Of a stretch of 8,897 nucleotides of DNA, positions 6,609 through 8,897 are shown one piece after another. Position 1 is the stretch's first letter. Each line of letters opens with the position of its first letter. Under the pieces are notes generated by a model. That model saw only the letters and a program-made list of their open reading frames with translations, searched no databases and was not told where the DNA came from. Made by a program: the position numbers and the translations under genes. Where the stretch lies: the NCBI GenBank assembly GCA_945787435.1, contig CALZHX010000202.1, forward strand, positions 1-8,897. The letters are read 5' to 3'. Source of the DNA: an uncultured Woeseiaceae bacterium. Its GTDB lineage: Bacteria > Pseudomonadota > Gammaproteobacteria > Steroidobacterales > Woeseiaceae.

Positions 6609-7199
6609 TTAGCCGCCTGTTTCCTCACTACGCTTGCGCAGTTCTTCGCGCACGGCATCAAGATCAGTAGCAGGCGGTGCGGGTTCCGCAACCGGCGCGT
6701 TGCCACCATCAGTCGCAGGCTGCTCGTCTCCGGATGGCGGAGTGTCCGCAGCTTCAGGTTGCGGAATAACCGCACTCGGTGCATTCATCGCAGCCTCGTT
6801 CGAATCGACACTGCCATTCCGCGAAGGCGGTAATTCGCCGAATTGCGCAAGGTACTCGGCTTCCTTGCGCCGCTGCTCAGCTGCCTCTGCTCTGCGACGA
6901 GCTTCGGCAGCGGCTTGCTGCGTGCGCCGCAGCGCCTGTCTTTTCTTGTCGGATTCGGCTTCAAATGCGTCCCGCCTGGCCCGATCTTCCTTGGCTTCCA
7001 TAATTGAAATTGCCTGGCGCGCATTGACGCATTCAGCCTCATAGCGCGTCTGGGAACGGTTCTGCGAACAACGAACGACAACCGCTTCAAGTGAATTGGG
7101 GTCGGCGAGAAATTCCTGCACGGATCTCGGCGGCACCTCTTCGGCACACGCTCCGAGCATGATTAGCCCGCACAGCAACGTTGTTAATCGAACATTCAT
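6609..7199 (-). CDS. EexN-like lipoprotein with coiled-coil and Pro-rich tail
   Basis: A 196-residue predicted lipoprotein. A short signal peptide ends in LGAC with lipidated Cys18. The next part, 'PPRSVQEFLADPNSLEAVVVRC', two cysteines at 44 and 57 and 'ECVNARQA', matches the pattern of EexN/TrbK-type entry-exclusion lipoproteins, where the two cysteines probably form a disulfide. After about residue 62 comes a highly charged Ala/Arg/Glu helix (to about 118) that should form a coiled coil, then a Pro/Ala/Asp-rich linker (about 120-180) and a short charged helix. Plasmid EexN proteins usually end soon after the cysteine region, so the extension is unusual. No conjugation genes are near. Entry exclusion is therefore not implied; a periplasmic structural role is as likely. 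ATG start without an obvious ribosome site. Confidence 0.82.
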   Translation of the reverse strand: MNVRLTTLLCGLIMLGACAEEVPPRSVQEFLADPNSLEAVVVRCSQNRSQTRYEAECVNARQAISIMEAKEDRARRDAFEAESDKKRQALRRTQQAAAEARRRAEAAEQRRKEAEYLAQFGELPPSRNGSVDSNEAAMNAPSAVIPQPEAADTPPSGDEQPATDGGNAPVAEPAPPATDLDAVREELRKRSEETGG

Positions 7200-7211
7200 T
7201 GGCTATTGCCA
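7200..7211 (-). repeat. Small hairpin immediately before the lipoprotein start codon
   Basis: TGGC (7200-7203) and GCCA (7208-7211) pair around a TATT loop. On the minus strand this places a small stem directly in front of the ATG, where a ribosome binding site would be. It is short and may be coincidental, but it could lower translation. Confidence 0.25.
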
Positions 7212-7222
7212 GTCCCGGAATA

Positions 7223-7254
7223 GGCTTGCGTCAATCGAAAGAACGGCGCAAGCC
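7223..7254. repeat. Perfect 8-bp inverted repeat in the lipoprotein 5' region
   Basis: GGCTTGCG (7223-7230) and CGCAAGCC (7247-7254) are exact reverse complements with a 16-base loop. It lies 24-55 bases upstream of the lipoprotein ATG and inside the divergent region. It could be an RNA stem in the leader or a two-half-site operator about 24 bases centre to centre. Confidence 0.45.
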
Positions 7255-7304
7255 AATCTTAAATTGATTAAATGGTATATATTTCAGCATCCTGCAACCT
7301 AGCA

Positions 7305-7321
7305 TGATAGCACCGCTATCA
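7305..7321. repeat. Perfect 7-bp inverted repeat upstream of the MFS-PlsC gene
   Basis: TGATAGC (7305-7311) and GCTATCA (7315-7321) are exact reverse complements around ACC. It sits 52 bases before the GTG of the MFS-PlsC gene. There is no T run, so an operator is more likely than a terminator. The half-site GATAG matches the dyad at 976-987. Confidence 0.45.
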
Positions 7322-7372
7322 ATATGTGAAATTGCGTGAGTTCGCACTTTTGGGCAAAAGGACACGCTACAC

Positions 7373-8897
7373 GTGAAAGAACCGAGCCAGTTTTCGCTAC
7401 TCAAGCAGCGCCGGTTCGCGCCGTTCTTTTCCACCCAGTTCCTGGGTGCCCTCAACGACAACGTTTTTCGCAACGGACTCATTATTCTCGTGACATTTCA
7501 GGGCATCCTGATCTTCGGGATGAGCCACAGCCAGCTCGCGAACGTCGCCAGCTTGCTGTTTATCTTACCGTTTTTTCTATTTTCGGCCACCGACGGACAA
7601 CTCGCCGACAAATACGAGAAGTCCTTTCTGATGCGGCGCATCAAGCTGGTGGAGATCGCATTGATGACCATTGCGGGCGTGGCGCTCATCACAAAAAGCT
7701 ACCCGGTGTTGTTGCTGGTCCTGTTCCTGATGGGTTGCCAGTCCACGCTGTTCGGCCCGGTCAAATATGCCTATCTACCGCAACAACTCGCTACCTCCGA
7801 GCTCATCGGCGGCAACGCGCTCGTGGAGGCCGGCACCTATGTCGCGATCATTCTCGGTCTGATCATTGGCGGTCTGATGATCGCGATCTCCCCCGGCGAC
7901 CAGACCTTGCTCGCGGCGTGCCTTGTTGGCTTTGCCGTGTTTGGTTACCTCGCCAGCCGCCGCGTACCCACAACGCAAGCCGTAGATCCGGACCTGAAGA
8001 TCAGCTGGAACGCCTGGCGGGAAACCTGGCGCATCATAGGTTTCGCGCGCGAGGACCGAACAGTGTTCTTGTCCATCCTCGGCATTTCATGGTTCTGGTT
8101 CTTTGGCACGGTGATGACAGTGCAAGTGCCGGCTTACACAATGGATATGCTCAACGGCAATGAGTCAATTACAACCGTCCTGCTGGTCGCATTCGCAGTA
8201 GGTGTTGGCCTCGGCTCTCTGTTGTGCGAACGCATGTCAGGGCACCGTATCGAGTTGGGACTCGTGCCCTTCGGTTCCATCGGGCTTAGCTTGTTTGCCA
8301 TCGACCTGTATTTCGCGCAGATCGCACCCCATGCTGTCACCGTATCGTCGATCAGCGAGTTTCTTGGCCGACCGGGGAGCATCCGCATATTGTTTGACCT
8401 TGCCATGCTCGGCGCATTCGGTGGTATCTACAGCGTGCCGTTGTACGCACTGATTCAAAAGCGCGCCAAGCGCAGCCACCTGTCGCGGATCATCGCCGCG
8501 AACAACATTCTCAATACAGTGTTCATGGTCATCGCCTCACTCATGGCGATCGCCGTTCTAAGCCTGGGATTCTCGATTCCCGAGTTGTTTCTGATCCTTG
8601 CCGTACTGAACGTCGCAGTAGCAATCTACATTTACTCCCTGCTACCGGAGTTCATGATGCGATTCCTGGCCTGGGTGTTGATAAATTTGCTGTATCGCAT
8701 CCAGCCTGGCGGACTCGATAACGTGCCCAGCAAGGGACCCGCCATCGTGGTCTGCAATCACGTCAGCTACAGGGACCCGATTCTGCTAGCCGGTTCCATA
8801 CGTCGTCCAATGCGTTTTGTCATGTACTACCGCATCTTCCAAATGCCGTTCCTACGCTTCTTTTTCGAGCACATGCGCGCAATCCCCATTGCCGGCA
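7373..8897 (+). CDS. MFS transporter/1-acylglycerol-3-phosphate acyltransferase fusion (Aas/LplT-like), partial at 3' end
   Basis: The frame is open from GTG 7373 to the window edge (508 codons seen). AAGGA at 7358-7362 lies 10 bases upstream of the GTG. Residues 1 to about 430 are a 10-12 segment major facilitator domain of the lysophospholipid transporter type, with the opening 'FFSTQFLGALNDNVFRNGL' and 'LPFFLFSATDGQLADKYEK', and 'GCQSTLFGPVKYAYLPQQL'. From about residue 440 a PlsC acyltransferase domain begins, with the catalytic HX4D box in 'NHVSYRDP' (His463, Asp468). The window ends soon after, before the later PlsC blocks. In related proteins the chain continues into an acyl-ACP synthetase domain (Aas), giving a one-chain lysophospholipid import and re-acylation enzyme at the inner membrane. 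Whether that third domain is present cannot be seen here. Confidence 0.93.
   Translation, partial: MKEPSQFSLLKQRRFAPFFSTQFLGALNDNVFRNGLIILVTFQGILIFGMSHSQLANVASLLFILPFFLFSATDGQLADKYEKSFLMRRIKLVEIALMTIAGVALITKSYPVLLLVLFLMGCQSTLFGPVKYAYLPQQLATSELIGGNALVEAGTYVAIILGLIIGGLMIAISPGDQTLLAACLVGFAVFGYLASRRVPTTQAVDPDLKISWNAWRETWRIIGFAREDRTVFLSILGISWFWFFGTVMTVQVPAYTMDMLNGNESITTVLLVAFAVGVGLGSLLCERMSGHRIELGLVPFGSIGLSLFAIDLYFAQIAPHAVTVSSISEFLGRPGSIRILFDLAMLGAFGGIYSVPLYALIQKRAKRSHLSRIIAANNILNTVFMVIASLMAIAVLSLGFSIPELFLILAVLNVAVAIYIYSLLPEFMMRFLAWVLINLLYRIQPGGLDNVPSKGPAIVVCNHVSYRDPILLAGSIRRPMRFVMYYRIFQMPFLRFFFEHMRAIPIAG

Noticed and set aside
7336..8163. Plus-strand open frame of 275 codons
   Set aside because: It is the wrong frame across the MFS domain; the GTG 7373 frame encodes clear MFS and PlsC motifs through to the window edge.
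1..8897. Mobile element, CRISPR array, tRNA/rRNA or defence island
   Set aside because: No transposase or integrase genes, no regularly spaced repeats, no cloverleaf sequence and no abrupt change of base composition were visible.

Overview
The window looks like a chromosomal segment from a moderately GC-rich gammaproteobacterium. This rests on protein style only (a LemA/M48 pair of the MNFF type, the ApbE/TlpA cluster, an Aas-like MFS-PlsC fusion), so the taxon is an inference. I see no tRNA, rRNA, CRISPR array, transposase, phage gene or recognisable defence system. Nearly all of it is envelope and membrane biology.

Left part (1-2087, minus strand): a redox/flavin maturation group. An exported FAD:protein FMN transferase (ApbE) is followed, across about 0.4 kb with no confident gene, by a secreted TlpA-like thioredoxin. 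A possible small gene (652-825) would overlap the TlpA start by ATGA, and a candidate promoter with a dyad lies at 974-1001. ApbE is cut short by an in-frame TAG. Downstream of it the same frame still encodes a normal-looking ApbE C-terminus of 21 codons, so this is a recent nonsense change, a readthrough site or a sequence error.

Middle part (2078-6602, plus strand): a tightly packed four-gene run, LemA, an M48 zinc metalloprotease with a long C-terminal extension, an exported SYLF-domain protein and an MscS-family channel. Spacings are 34, 60 and 0 bases. The SYLF and MscS genes are in the same frame and separated by a single TGA. The group reads as a cell-envelope quality-control or stress module (inference). 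The 5' ends of lemA and apbE overlap, so the two operons diverge from overlapping control sequences.

Right part (6609-8897): an EexN-like lipoprotein gene with an unusual coiled-coil and Pro-rich tail converges on the MscS gene with 6 bases between them. A 173-base, AT-rich divergent intergenic region with three inverted repeats separates it from a large MFS transporter/PlsC acyltransferase fusion that runs off the right edge and is probably part of phospholipid turnover (Aas/LplT-like).
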